64,000 bases of DNA, taken from the NCBI RefSeq assembly GCF_000407505.1, contig NZ_ASWE01000002.1, positions 682,001-746,000 on the forward strand, read 5' to 3'. The notes under the pieces are model-generated. The model was not told where the DNA came from, did not search any database, and saw nothing but the letters and a program-made list of their open reading frames with translations. The position numbers and the translations under genes were made by a program. Shown in pieces: positions 54,837-64,000 of the stretch. The stretch is from Enterococcus phoeniculicola ATCC BAA-412. GTDB taxonomy: Bacteria; Bacillota; Bacilli; Lactobacillales; Enterococcaceae. Every line of letters begins with the position of its first letter. Position 1 is the stretch's first letter.

Positions 54837-56354
54837 ATGATGTTAACAAAACGAGACTTAGGAAAACTTACTGCACTACGTTATTTAATCGAGGAAAAAG
54901 GTCATGTAACAAAGAAAGAATTAGCCTTTTACTGTAATATTTCAATGTCTACGCTAAAAAGATATATAGAATCAATTAATAATGATTTACATGAATATAA
55001 GGAATTCGTAAATTTATCTATTCAAGATATAGATACTAGCTATGCCATAAAAAATCCAACTCCTTTTAATGAATATTACGTAATAAAGAAAATTCAGTTT
55101 CTATATTATTCAAAAAGTATTTATTTTCAATTGATTCGAGATATTTTATTAGGCACGGTGACCCACTTATCAGAATTAGTAGACAAATTGTATGTAAGCT
55201 ATACCTATATTTATAAGCTGCTTTTAGAAACTAATTCGTTTATTGTCCCTCTTGGTATCAAGATACATTATTCTAAACAATCAGATAGAGTTTATATGTC
55301 TGGAAGTAAAAAAGATATCCAGCTCTTTCGTATTTATTTTTTTTGGTCAACCTATCAAGGCGTCGAATGGCCCTTCACACACACAACTCCTGACGAACTT
55401 TACGCGTATTTTAGGGAGAGTGAACTAAAAGAGTTTTCTTCACTCTCTTCTTCTAAAGAAGAAAAGTACCTTTACTCATTAGCAGTCTCGACACTTGAAG
55501 CAAATGATGATGAAAAAGATCTTCAACTATCAAAAGAGTTCAAAGAAATTTTAATGATTTTTCAAAAAACAAATGATTGTTCTTTGCCACTGTGTCGAAA
55601 ACAGTCTACTGAAAACAAACGAGACGAAGCTTCAATTGAAGAGGAACAGCTATACTTTAATTTTATTTGTCGAATTTTTGGTTCCGCCAATGATTCAGAA
55701 AATGTGCAATATATGATTGGAGAATATCTTACTTCACTTGAAAATGAAGTAATTCATTATTGTAAACTATTAGTGGATTCTTTTTTGTCTGTTTTTTCCG
55801 AAAAATATACTATAGAATTTCCTCAATTAATCAAAAATCGCTTACTTTATACATTTTCTTTGTATTTTGTTAATACATTTTACGTTCAATTTAAACCAGC
55901 AACGTTTCAACAATTATTTCATATAAATGTAGATGCTAAAGTAACGGAATCTGTTATTTTTATTGAAGCGAAAATTTTTTTTGATACCTTTTTAAAGGAA
56001 AATCCTTTACCAGAGGAAATACGTCTATCAGACGTTCATTTACATTTGGCCTATGGACTGATTCATACACTTCTTTCTGAAATAAAAGCTCCTTCATTAG
56101 CAGTATATATTCAATTTTCAAAAAATATGTTTGGTCAAAGCTACATTCAGACACAACTATACAATACCTATGGTCGAGAAAACATTCATATCGCCTCTGA
56201 CATCGATCAGGCTGATATTATCATTTCGGATTTTTTCGAAAATCGTTACAAAGAGAGAAACTATTTTTATTTAGATAATTTACATGATAATAAGCTGTGG
56301 CAGAATTTGAACGAATTTATTAACTATCACCGACTAAAGATTAATAACAATTAA
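54837..56354 (+). CDS. Mga-like helix-turn-helix transcriptional regulator
   Basis: 505 aa. N-terminal Mga-type HTH (about 1-75, HVTKKELAFYCNISMSTLKRYI), long helical PRD-like middle, and a C-terminal EIIB-like domain with IIISDFFENRY. ATG 54837 has AGGGGA 6 nt upstream; the ATG at 54801 has none. It faces the csc operon head-to-head, as such regulators do in Enterococcus and Listeria WxL loci, and probably activates it. Confidence 0.85.
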   Translation: MMLTKRDLGKLTALRYLIEEKGHVTKKELAFYCNISMSTLKRYIESINNDLHEYKEFVNLSIQDIDTSYAIKNPTPFNEYYVIKKIQFLYYSKSIYFQLIRDILLGTVTHLSELVDKLYVSYTYIYKLLLETNSFIVPLGIKIHYSKQSDRVYMSGSKKDIQLFRIYFFWSTYQGVEWPFTHTTPDELYAYFRESELKEFSSLSSSKEEKYLYSLAVSTLEANDDEKDLQLSKEFKEILMIFQKTNDCSLPLCRKQSTENKRDEASIEEEQLYFNFICRIFGSANDSENVQYMIGEYLTSLENEVIHYCKLLVDSFLSVFSEKYTIEFPQLIKNRLLYTFSLYFVNTFYVQFKPATFQQLFHINVDAKVTESVIFIEAKIFFDTFLKENPLPEEIRLSDVHLHLAYGLIHTLLSEIKAPSLAVYIQFSKNMFGQSYIQTQLYNTYGRENIHIASDIDQADIIISDFFENRYKERNYFYLDNLHDNKLWQNLNEFINYHRLKINNN

Positions 56355-56370
56355 TAATTTATAGTTATAC

Positions 56371-56419
56371 AAAAAGACTCTAAGACTAATCACACTGTGT
56401 GATGTCTTAGAGTCTTTTT
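56371..56419. terminator. Bidirectional terminator, regulator and Bax-inhibitor-like gene
   Basis: AAAAAGACTCTAAGAC (56371-56386) pairs with GTCTTAGAGTCTTTTT (56404-56419), with an inner ATCACAC/GTGTGAT stem. Confidence 0.9.
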
Positions 56420-56442
56420 ACTTGAAAGAAGTAATATTTGAT

Positions 56443-57123
56443 TTAGTCACGACCAAAAATTCTTAAAAATGCAAGGAACAAGTTAATAAAATCAAGATAA
56501 AGTTGTAACGCCATAAAGACTGCTACTCCGTTATTTGCTGTGCCGTTTGTTTGAAAGTAGATATTTCTAATATTTTGATTATCATACGCAGTAATCCCTG
56601 AGAAGATGATGACCATCAGAATAGAAATGAAGAAATCAACCGGACTACTGTGTAAAATAAATGTGTTTAGTAAGATTGCTAAGATGATTCCGATTAATGC
56701 GCTGTATCCTGCACGACCAATACCACTCAAATCTTTTTTTGTAAACATACCAATCGCAGACATTCCAACGAACATAGCAGCTGATGTAACAAAAGCTGCA
56801 GTTACTGTTCCTTTCGTATACATAGACAAGGTAACAGCGAGCGTTAATCCGTTAATCAGAGAATAAGCGATAAATCCGCCAATTGCCAGACTTGGATTCT
56901 TCTGAGCTTTCATTCCCAATACAAACACCAACGCAATTTCTACAATCCACAAGCCCACAAATCCGAGTGGAAAATTATTGATAAAGCTTGCTACTTGATA
57001 ATTAAAAACGGTTAGTGAAAGATAAGATACGATTGCACTAATTCCCACACCCATTGCTAAAAATGCATATATTTTAGAGTAAAACTTATTAAGTCCTTGT
57101 GCTCTTACTTCTTGATTATTCAT
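56443..57123 (-). CDS. Bax inhibitor-1 / YccA family membrane protein
   Basis: 226 aa, seven membrane helices. The UPF0005 pattern is clear: KFYSKIYAFLAMGVGISA, GLTLAVTLSMYTKG, GMSAIGMFTKKDLSGIG and the C-terminal SGITAYDNQNIRN with YLDFINLFLAFLRIFG. BsYetJ-like relatives leak calcium in a pH-dependent way; YccA modulates FtsH. ATG 57123 has GGAGG before it and overlaps the MaoC gene by 8 nt. Confidence 0.9.
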   Translation of the reverse strand: MNNQEVRAQGLNKFYSKIYAFLAMGVGISAIVSYLSLTVFNYQVASFINNFPLGFVGLWIVEIALVFVLGMKAQKNPSLAIGGFIAYSLINGLTLAVTLSMYTKGTVTAAFVTSAAMFVGMSAIGMFTKKDLSGIGRAGYSALIGIILAILLNTFILHSSPVDFFISILMVIIFSGITAYDNQNIRNIYFQTNGTANNGVAVFMALQLYLDFINLFLAFLRIFGRD

Positions 57124-57613
57124 ATAAATCCTCCTTCGTTTCGTTAAAATCAGCCTCGCTAATAGCAGGTGGCTGAACCATAACAACTGCATCTAATACA
57201 CGATGATCCTCTGTATTTTGCGCTTCAACAGAAATTGTGACCACATCTTTCATCTTGTCCACCTTAATAACCTCAAATTGAAAGGTTAGTGTTTCGTAAT
57301 GATAAATTGGTTCAATGAAGTTCACTGAAAAATTTACTACATGGGAACCTGGTCCCGGTAGATGTTTAGATATAGCACTTGTAATAATCCCCATGAGCAT
57401 CACAGATGGAACAATGGGTTGTTTATATTCTGTTTCTCTTGCATAATCATGCTGAATATATAACGGGTTAGCATCATTAGTTAAACCCAAATATAAAAGC
57501 AGCTGATTATCTTCAATTGACTCAGTTAAAGATAACGAATCGCCTTCCTCTATCTCATCAATTGATTTGCCAATTTTTCTCGGCTTGCCTATGTTCAAAT
57601 TAGAACCCTCCAT
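57116..57613 (-). CDS. MaoC-like hotdog-fold hydratase/dehydratase family protein
   Basis: 165 aa. The hydratase-2 motif is seen as LTNDANPLYIQHDYA (about residues 44-58; D, N, P, H). GSHVVNFSVNFIEPIYHYETL completes the fold. It is a single-domain (R)-hydratase-like or acyl-CoA binding protein; substrate unknown. Two starts are possible: ATG 57613 behind GAAGAGG, or TTG 57598 behind GGAGGG. Coupled to the downstream Bax-inhibitor-like gene by 8-nt overlap. Confidence 0.8.
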   Translation of the reverse strand: MEGSNLNIGKPRKIGKSIDEIEEGDSLSLTESIEDNQLLLYLGLTNDANPLYIQHDYARETEYKQPIVPSVMLMGIITSAISKHLPGPGSHVVNFSVNFIEPIYHYETLTFQFEVIKVDKMKDVVTISVEAQNTEDHRVLDAVVMVQPPAISEADFNETKEDLYE

Positions 57614-57805
57614 TTTTTAAACCTCTTCAAAGATAATTGTACCAAAAACCAATGAAAAGGCAAGTTTAGAAACTGGATAATCAAGAAAATTTAAGATTCA
57701 CTGAGAGATTCTTTTTCGTACTTTATTGTCATGTACGATGAAAATAGATTCTTGAAAATTCGTCACTTAGTCCTAAATTATTAACTAAGTTCGGCGAAAT
57801 GTCCA

Positions 57806-57834
57806 TTAGCAAGGGCTGCAATCTATGTTATAAT
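57806..57834 (+). promoter_or_regulatory. Promoter of the AI-2E-family transporter gene
   Basis: TTAGCA (57806-57811), 17-nt spacer, TATAAT (57829-57834) with an extended TGT before it. The leader of about 120 nt shows no clear structure. Confidence 0.6.
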
Positions 57835-57961
57835 TTTTAATGGTGAATAGTTTTATGAAATAGTAATTGAAAGTTCCAATAAATAATAGTCAAAACCTCA
57901 TAGGAGTTAGATTTAACAGGTAGGAAGTTATTTATTGTGAATACACAGAAAGGACGGCAAT

Positions 57962-59002
57962 ATGGCTTTTTATAATAAATTTATTGAGAATGTTAAATTA
58001 AGAAGAATTGTTGTTTTATTCCTTGTTTTAGCAGCTCTTTATCTGGTACGTCACATGATAACTATGATTTTTCTTACGTTTATCTTTACTTTTTTAGGTT
58101 ACAAGTTTGAACAAAAAATCAAAAAATATATAAAAATTCCACCAGTAATACTTACGACCCTTATCTATAGTTTCATTTTAGCAGCAGTTTACTTTGCTTT
58201 AACAAGATATGTTCCAGTCTTAGTCAATCAATCGGTGCAGATGGTAACTTCTCTTGTTGATTTCTATGAACAAGAACCCAAAAATGCAGACAGCTTTTTC
58301 CGGTTTATTCATAACTCAATGCAGCAGTTTGATATTTTAGATAATTTACAAAATGGTGCTACACTCATTTTATCTTATGTACAAAATTTTGGGAAAATTG
58401 CCTTTGCTGTAGTTATGTCATTTATTCTCAGCTTCTTTTTCCTCATCGAGGAACAAAGAACTGTTCAGTTTTCAAGATTATTTTTAAAGGGTGAGTTATC
58501 GTGGTTCTTCCAAGATGTTCATTATTTTATGAGAAAATTTGCAGATACATTCGGTGTTGTGATTGAGGCTCAATTTATCATTGCGCTGGTTAATACATTT
58601 TTAACTACACTTTCCTTATTTTTCTTGGGATTCACACAACTGCCAAGTTTGGCAATCATGGTCTTTATACTAAGTCTGATTCCAGTGGCTGGAGTCATTA
58701 TTTCTCTAATTCCACTCTCGTTTATCGCCTATTCTCAAGGAGGCATTCACGATGTGATTATGATTGTAATCATAGTTATTGTGATACATCTAATTGAATC
58801 TTACTTATTAAATCCCAAATTAATGTCTAGTAAAACAGAACTTCCTATTTTCTATACATTCGTTATCCTATTATTTAGCGAACATTATTTCGGCGTTTGG
58901 GGTCTCGTTATGGGTGTTCCTGTATTTGTGTTTATTTTAGATTTGTTGAAAGTTAAATCAATTTCGCGTGTAAAGAAACTCCCTAAAAAAACTGAATCTT
59001 AA
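57962..59002 (+). CDS. AI-2E/PerM-family transporter
   Basis: 346 aa, about eight membrane helices. AI-2E family pattern: ADTFGVVIEAQFIIALVNT, FTQLPSLAIMVFILSLIPVAGVI (in two parts), ESYLLNPKLMSSKTELP, FGVWGLVMGVPVFVFIL. E. coli TqsA exports autoinducer-2, but most Firmicutes members have other or unknown roles such as Na+/H+ antiport. AGGACGGCAAT precedes ATG 57962. Confidence 0.88.
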   Translation: MAFYNKFIENVKLRRIVVLFLVLAALYLVRHMITMIFLTFIFTFLGYKFEQKIKKYIKIPPVILTTLIYSFILAAVYFALTRYVPVLVNQSVQMVTSLVDFYEQEPKNADSFFRFIHNSMQQFDILDNLQNGATLILSYVQNFGKIAFAVVMSFILSFFFLIEEQRTVQFSRLFLKGELSWFFQDVHYFMRKFADTFGVVIEAQFIIALVNTFLTTLSLFFLGFTQLPSLAIMVFILSLIPVAGVIISLIPLSFIAYSQGGIHDVIMIVIIVIVIHLIESYLLNPKLMSSKTELPIFYTFVILLFSEHYFGVWGLVMGVPVFVFILDLLKVKSISRVKKLPKKTES

Positions 59003-59053
59003 TAAGTATGAGCTCGTAACAATGCTCTCGTTTTTCTCTGATTCGTAGAAATT

Positions 59054-59095
59054 AAAAGGAATCTCCAAGTAAACTCACCTAGGGATTCCTTTTTT
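59054..59095. terminator. Bidirectional terminator, AI-2E gene and murC
   Basis: AAAAGGAATCTCC pairs with GGGATTCCTTTT with one mismatch; A-run and T-run on the two sides. Confidence 0.8.
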
Positions 59096-59106
59096 ACGTC
59101 TTAATT

Positions 59107-60441
59107 TTATAGCACGTTTCTTGTTGTGTTACTTAATAATTTTTCATAGGCTTGTTCAAATTTTTGTACATCGCCAGCCCCCATAAAAATCATTACGGCA
59201 TTTTCATAGTTTAATAAAGGTGATACGTTATCTTCCTTTATGACTTGACCGCCTTTTTGAATTTTTTCACCAAGGTCTTCAATCTTCACATCACCTTTTA
59301 CTTCCCGAGCGGACCCGAAAATATCACATAGGTAGACTTGATCTGCTAAATCCAGCGCTTCAGCAAATTCATCCATTAAGGCAATTGTACGTGTAAAGGT
59401 ATGGGGTTGGAAAACCGCAATGATTTCTTTGTCTGGATATTTCTGACGAGCGCCATCAATCGTTGCTTTAATTTCAGCAGGATGGTGTGCATAATCGTCA
59501 ACAACGGTCATATCAGCTACTTTCTTTTCTGTAAAGCGGCGTTTTACACCAGGGAAGCTGAGCATTTCCTTGGCTACTTCAGTCATTTCTAATTTTTCAA
59601 AGTAAGCAACTGCAATCACGCCTAGAGCGTTCATGATGTTATGTTGCCCATATGCCGGTAAGACAAAATGACCCACAAAATCGTCTCCATGATAGACATC
59701 AAACGCAGAGCCTTGCGTCGTTCTTTCAATATTACGAGCTTGAATATCATCATTTTCATTGACGCCATAATAATAAATTGGAACATTAGCTTGAAGTTTT
59801 CGCAGATAAGGATCATCACCAAAGGCAAAGATTCCTTTCTTTACTTGATTAGCCATCGTCTGAAATGCAGAAAAAACATCATCGATACTTTCATAATAAT
59901 CAGGATGGTCAAAGTCAATATTTGTCATAATTGCATAGTCAGGTGAATAGGCTAAGAAATGGCGACGATATTCACATGCTTCAAATGAGAAAAATTCTGC
60001 ATTCGGATCACCATGTCCTGTACCATCTCCAATTAGATAGCTTGTTGGGCGAATACCACTTAACACATGGGATAATAAACCAGTTGTGCTTGTTTTTCCG
60101 TGTGAGCCTGTGACAGCAATACTTGTATAGGGTTGAATAAATTGTCCAATAAAATCATGGTAGCGAATCACATCTAAGCCAAGTTCATTGGCACGAACAA
60201 TTTCTTCATGTGTATCTGGAAAGGCATTTCCGGCAATAATCACCATACCTTCTTTAATGTTCTTTGCATCAAATGGCAAAATAGTAACGTTGGCTTTTTC
60301 TAAATCTCTTTGTGTAAAAAAGTATTCTTCAACATCAGAGCCTTGTACATGATACCCTTTTTCGAATAATACAAGTGCAAGTGAGCTCATACCCGAACCT
60401 TTAATACCTACAAAATGATACAACTTGTCTTGATTTCCCAT
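59107..60441 (-). CDS. murC: UDP-N-acetylmuramate--L-alanine ligase
   Basis: 444 aa. N-terminal UDP-binding [17 protein letters not shown] loop [13 protein letters not shown], and central and C-terminal Mur ligase domains ([23 protein letters not shown]). Adds L-Ala to UDP-MurNAc, the first step of the peptidoglycan stem peptide. GAGGA lies 7 nt before ATG 60441. Essential gene. Confidence 0.97.
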   Translation of the reverse strand: MGNQDKLYHFVGIKGSGMSSLALVLFEKGYHVQGSDVEEYFFTQRDLEKANVTILPFDAKNIKEGMVIIAGNAFPDTHEEIVRANELGLDVIRYHDFIGQFIQPYTSIAVTGSHGKTSTTGLLSHVLSGIRPTSYLIGDGTGHGDPNAEFFSFEACEYRRHFLAYSPDYAIMTNIDFDHPDYYESIDDVFSAFQTMANQVKKGIFAFGDDPYLRKLQANVPIYYYGVNENDDIQARNIERTTQGSAFDVYHGDDFVGHFVLPAYGQHNIMNALGVIAVAYFEKLEMTEVAKEMLSFPGVKRRFTEKKVADMTVVDDYAHHPAEIKATIDGARQKYPDKEIIAVFQPHTFTRTIALMDEFAEALDLADQVYLCDIFGSAREVKGDVKIEDLGEKIQKGGQVIKEDNVSPLLNYENAVMIFMGAGDVQKFEQAYEKLLSNTTRNVL

Positions 60442-60510
60442 TAAAAATCCTCTTCTCTTATTCTATAAAACATACGTTTATTAAAAATCATATATTATTA
60501 CACGCTCATC

Positions 60511-60539
60511 ATTATCTTATAAAATGGAAAAAATTTCAA
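60511..60539 (-). promoter_or_regulatory. murC promoter
   Basis: Minus strand TTGAAA (60534-60539), 17-nt spacer, GATAAT (60511-60516), about 70 nt ahead of murC. Confidence 0.6.
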
Positions 60540-60623
60540 TCATAAATATCCGACTTATTTGTTCTTACGTAGAATACAAACAATCTGAACCGAAAAATTC
60601 ATGTGTTCAAGGGGTAAAAGAAC

Positions 60624-61370
60624 TTATAAAAGAGACTCTCTTCTCACGGATAGAGACTCATCTTCTTGTATAAGTAGTTCTTCAAATGCTTTTTGAACAT
60701 TCGCTGGCAAAGGAATATCTTTCATAAAATTCAGCCCTTTTGTTCCATATCCCCATTCGTTATCCTGCATTCGCTGAAGCTCACCCAAAACCAAGGATTT
60801 AAAATAGGCTGTTGACCAGCTGATTTCTAATTCACTTTGTTGAAAAATCGGTCTGCTGGAAAATTCGATAAGTTTGGGGATGAAAGGAACATAATTCTCA
60901 AATTTTGTTTCAGTATGCGCCCATTCTTTTTCAAAAGTTGCCCGTGTACGTCGTTGCAAAATAGGATCATTCATTAATAAGACTTCTTCTGGCACGGCCT
61001 TCCCAAAAGAAGCAAGAGAAAAGCGAGCATTTTCCCCGGAATTTGTCGAATGCGTTTCAAGAATAAGCTGCGTGTCATTTATTGAAAATTTTGATGACAA
61101 ATAGTTCGCATTCATTTGCGCTTCACTGAGTTTTTTAGAAAACTTATAGCCGAGTTTTTCATAATTATTTCTCAGCTTTTCTGTAGCATGTCCTACTCCG
61201 CCAGATAACACTATCTGTTTGATATGCCCTTCAACAAGAAGGGTCCCTGCATAATTTGTAAGATACGGCAGGCAATTTCCTGCAAGAATTAAAACGTCAG
61301 CGGACAGATTCTTTTCTTCCTTCTCTGCTAGGAATGTTAACAACACATTCCATTTTTCAATCGTATTCAC
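60624..61370 (-). CDS. DUF218 (YdcF/SanA-like) protein
   Basis: 248 aa. DUF218 motifs: ADVLILAGNCLPY, KQIVLSGGVGHATE and the acidic-asparagine pair in LETHSTNSGENARFS. YdcF binds SAM and relatives act at the cell envelope, but function is unknown. No membrane helix here, so it is cytosolic. Start is GTG 61370 with GGAGGG 6 nt upstream. Confidence 0.85.
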   Translation of the reverse strand: MNTIEKWNVLLTFLAEKEEKNLSADVLILAGNCLPYLTNYAGTLLVEGHIKQIVLSGGVGHATEKLRNNYEKLGYKFSKKLSEAQMNANYLSSKFSINDTQLILETHSTNSGENARFSLASFGKAVPEEVLLMNDPILQRRTRATFEKEWAHTETKFENYVPFIPKLIEFSSRPIFQQSELEISWSTAYFKSLVLGELQRMQDNEWGYGTKGLNFMKDIPLPANVQKAFEELLIQEDESLSVRRESLL

Positions 61371-61464
61371 TCCGTTCCCTCCTTTTGCACTAGTGGAAAC
61401 AAAACTATTTATACAAAAAAGCTATCTAAGTTTCATAGAAAAGAGTTTTTTAAAAAAATTTGAT

Positions 61465-61932
61465 TTATTTTAACTCATGGACAGAAAACATTTGTTCGTT
61501 TAGCCACTTTAATTTTCCTCTACATCTGCCACAGCCAAATCGTTGTGTATTCAATTTTTTTCTGCGTTTTATTTGTGCCCCGCAGTTTTGACATTCATAG
61601 ACTTGGTAAAGAACATCAACTAATGGCGGAGCATAACGAGAACCACCAGTGTCTTTTAAAAGTTTTTTGAACGCAGCGTCTTTATGCTGATAGCCTTTTC
61701 CTTCCAAATGCAGATGGTAGTGGCACAGCTCGTGTTTAATGACAGCAATTAATTCTTCTTCGCCATATAATTCCCAGATACGTGGATTAAAATCAAGTCC
61801 ATGTCCTTCTAAATGGTAACGTCCGCCAGTGGTTTTCAATCTTCGGTTAAATGAAGCTTTATGTAAAAAAGGCTTCTTAAAAAAATTAAGAGAAACCTTT
61901 TCTACAAGTAGCTGTAATTCTTGATTGGTCAT
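61465..61932 (-). CDS. SprT-like metallopeptidase family protein
   Basis: 155 aa. Zinc-metalloprotease motif IKHELCHYHLHLEG (HELCH plus a later H) and a C-terminal zinc ribbon (CQNCGAQ...CGRCRGKL). SprT-like proteases include the DNA-protein crosslink protease Spartan; bacterial SprT role is unclear. The start overlaps the tex stop by 4 nt. Confidence 0.85.
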   Translation of the reverse strand: MTNQELQLLVEKVSLNFFKKPFLHKASFNRRLKTTGGRYHLEGHGLDFNPRIWELYGEEELIAVIKHELCHYHLHLEGKGYQHKDAAFKKLLKDTGGSRYAPPLVDVLYQVYECQNCGAQIKRRKKLNTQRFGCGRCRGKLKWLNEQMFSVHELK

Positions 61933-64000
61933 TTTTCTTGATAAGGAGATAGCATCGTTAAGCTGATTCTTCCTTTATTCGTATCAACTTGTTCTACCCA
62001 TACGGTTACGACATCTCCAACAGCAACAACATCAGTCGGGTGTTTAACAAACGTTTTGCTTAGTTTTGAGATATGAACTAAACCGTCTTGTTTTACGCCA
62101 ATATCGACAAATGCCCCAAAATCAATCACATTTCGGACAGTTCCTTCTAGCTCCATTCCTGGTTTTAAATCTTCCATTGAAAGAACATCTTTTCTTAATA
62201 GCGGAGCAGCCATTTCATCACGCATATCCCTACCTGGTTGTACCAAGCCGGAAATAATATCAGATAAGGTTTCTTTTCCAACGGCTAATTGATCTGCAAC
62301 GGCTTGTGTATCTAAACGCAGCAAGCTTTCCTTTGAAGAGTCTTCACCTAATTCTTTTTCCTTAAGATTTGCTAGACTAAGTACTTCTTTTGCGATTGGA
62401 TAGCTTTCAGGGTGAATCCCTGTATTATCTAATATATTTTTTCCATCTGGGATTCGTAAAAAACCAATGGCTTGTTCATAAGCTTTCGGTCCTAATCGTG
62501 GAACTTTCTTTAATTGATTTCTTGCCGTAAAAGCACCATTTTCTTCACGATAGGTTACAATATTTTGTGCAGTTGTTTTGTTTAATCCTGAAATATGCTG
62601 TAGTAATTGAGGACTTGCCGTGTTTGCATTCACTCCAACTTGGTTTACTGCTGTTTCTACCACAAAATCCAATTGTTCTGCTAAACGTTTTTGAGATACG
62701 TCATGTTGATATTGTCCAACGCCAACAGCTTTAGGATCAATTTTTACAAGCTCAGCCAACGGATCCTGCAAACGACGTGCAATACTTACAGCACTTCTTT
62801 CCTCTACTTGAAGATGGGGAAATTCCGTACGTGCAATATCACTTGCAGAATAAACCGAAGCACCCGCCTCGTTAACAATCACATAGAAGGCTTCTTGTGC
62901 TGTCTGTTTTAATTGTTCAGAAACAAATAATTCAGATTCACGACTAGCCGTTCCATTTCCAATGGCCACCATTTCCACTTTATACGTTTCAATTAGTTTA
63001 CGAAACGCGGGGGCTGCTGCTGCACGTTTTTCTGCAGATGCTGGTTTATGCGGGTAAATAACTTCGATTGCTAAAACTTTTCCTGTTTCATCCACCACTG
63101 CTAACTTACATCCAGTCCGGTAGGCAGGGTCAAAGCCTAAAACAACTTTTCCTTTTAATGGTGATTGGAGTAATAAATTACGCAAATTTTCACCAAAAAT
63201 AGCAATCGCTTGTTCATCTGCTTTCTCCGTTAACTCATTTCGAATTTCTCGCTCGATCGCTGGGCCAATAAATCGTTTATAGCTATCTTGGTAAGCTTCA
63301 CGAACAAAAGGAACAGCGGGTGATTCACTATTTTTAATTAGCTGTCTTTCTAAGTAAGTAAAAATTTTCTCTTCTTCCACTACTAATGAGACCTTTAAAA
63401 TATCCTCTTTTTCTCCACGATTTGTTGCAAGAATTCGATGAGAAACCATTTTATGGATTGGTTCAGAGAATTCATAATACATTTCATAAACTTCTTTTTC
63501 ATCTTTTTGCTTCTCTTTTACCGTACTACTGTACATTCCTTTATTAAAAGTAAATGAACGAATCCATGTACGGAATTTTGCTTCATCACTAACTTGTTCA
63601 GCAATAATTTCGTGGGCTCCTTGAAGAACTTCTTCAGCTGTGTTCACTTCTTTTTCTTCATTAATATAGTGTTTGGCTTCGCCATAGACGTCTGCTTCTT
63701 TAGGGAAGGTTAACAACCACAATGCAAAAGGTTCGATGCCGTTTTCTTTCGCAATCGTTGCTTTTGTCCGACGTTTTTGCTTGTATGGACGATACAAATC
63801 TTCCACTTGCTGCATCTTTGTTGCTTTTTTTATAGATGCTTCTAACTCAGGTGTCAATTTTTCCTGTTCATCAATTAAACGAACGACTTCTTGTTTTCGT
63901 TTTTCCAAGTTTTCTAAATACGCATATCGTTCTTCGATTTGTCGAATTTGAACTTCATCTAAGCTATCTGTCATTTCTTTTCGATAACGAGCGATAAAAG
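61929..64000 (-). CDS. tex: Tex-like S1 RNA-binding protein, 5' end outside window
   Basis: 690 codons visible. The frame remains open through the right edge: the codons before Met at 63974 read FIARYRKE, which belongs to the conserved Tex N-terminus, so the true start is beyond 64000. Order: helix-bundle N-terminus, YqgF-like RNase H fold (VLGFDPAYRTGCKLAVVDE), HhH motifs (GLNKTTAQNIV, VPRLGPKAYEQA), and a C-terminal S1 domain (GTVRNVIDFGAFVDIGVKQDG read in two). Tex binds RNA and is homologous to eukaryotic Spt6. Confidence 0.95.
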   Translation of the reverse strand, partial: FIARYRKEMTDSLDEVQIRQIEERYAYLENLEKRKQEVVRLIDEQEKLTPELEASIKKATKMQQVEDLYRPYKQKRRTKATIAKENGIEPFALWLLTFPKEADVYGEAKHYINEEKEVNTAEEVLQGAHEIIAEQVSDEAKFRTWIRSFTFNKGMYSSTVKEKQKDEKEVYEMYYEFSEPIHKMVSHRILATNRGEKEDILKVSLVVEEEKIFTYLERQLIKNSESPAVPFVREAYQDSYKRFIGPAIEREIRNELTEKADEQAIAIFGENLRNLLLQSPLKGKVVLGFDPAYRTGCKLAVVDETGKVLAIEVIYPHKPASAEKRAAAAPAFRKLIETYKVEMVAIGNGTASRESELFVSEQLKQTAQEAFYVIVNEAGASVYSASDIARTEFPHLQVEERSAVSIARRLQDPLAELVKIDPKAVGVGQYQHDVSQKRLAEQLDFVVETAVNQVGVNANTASPQLLQHISGLNKTTAQNIVTYREENGAFTARNQLKKVPRLGPKAYEQAIGFLRIPDGKNILDNTGIHPESYPIAKEVLSLANLKEKELGEDSSKESLLRLDTQAVADQLAVGKETLSDIISGLVQPGRDMRDEMAAPLLRKDVLSMEDLKPGMELEGTVRNVIDFGAFVDIGVKQDGLVHISKLSKTFVKHPTDVVAVGDVVTVWVEQVDTNKGRISLTMLSPYQEK

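Overview
The window is a chromosomal segment of a low-GC Gram-positive bacterium, most likely an Enterococcus or a close relative in the Enterococcaceae. The call rests on a CtsR-controlled clpB, the Firmicutes helicase-loader genes dnaB and dnaI next to nrdR, a complete WxL/LPXTG (csc-type) surface locus with an Mga-like regulator, many TTG and GTG starts behind strong Shine-Dalgarno sequences, and AT-rich codon use. No rRNA, tRNA, CRISPR array, insertion sequence, phage gene or replication origin was seen.

Layout. 1-3.4 kb: a phosphate acyltransferase (cut by the left edge) and a CoA-acylating aldehyde dehydrogenase behind a promoter with an AcrR-type operator and a cre site, with a TetR/AcrR regulator upstream. 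3.6-13.9 kb: mostly single genes (YjdF-like membrane protein, nucleoside deoxyribosyltransferase, Eis-type acetyltransferase, lepA, zinc-ribbon proteins, a pentapeptide-repeat protein, CorA, a GNAT enzyme, two related membrane proteins). Related non-coding repeats with a strong hairpin lie in four of the gaps. 14-23.3 kb: clpB, an alcohol-dehydrogenase-like oxidoreductase, a flippase-like membrane protein, DUF1294, pepT, a Nif3-family gene, trmK and mepB.

23.4-31.9 kb: a six-gene leftward operon that looks like a processive exopolysaccharide machine related to Bacillus subtilis ydaJKLMN: GH8-like hydrolase, GT-C-like membrane protein, YdaL-like protein, family 2 glycosyltransferase, BcsB-like protein, and a membrane protein with a degenerate GGDEF domain. 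The last has lost both the GGDEF signature and the canonical c-di-GMP inhibitory-site arginine, so its control must differ from the classical scheme.

32-42 kb: DNA replication and repair (dnaI, dnaB, nrdR; coaE, mutM, polA), split by a CsbD-like gene and a peptidoglycan-type polysaccharide deacetylase. 42.1-45.4 kb: a four-gene ABC exporter operon with three permeases, preceded by a short reading frame resembling a secreted-peptide remnant and by two direct repeats just upstream of the promoter. 45.9-50.5 kb: a glycerol-dehydrogenase-like enzyme divergent from a polar amino acid ABC transporter (fused binding protein/permease, ATPase) and an aminotransferase. 50.6-56.4 kb: the csc-type WxL surface complex and its divergent Mga-like regulator. 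56.4-64 kb: Bax-inhibitor-like protein, MaoC-like hydratase, AI-2E-family transporter, murC, a DUF218 protein, a SprT-like protein and tex (cut by the right edge).

Products are assigned by reading motifs and family resemblance; no database search was run.
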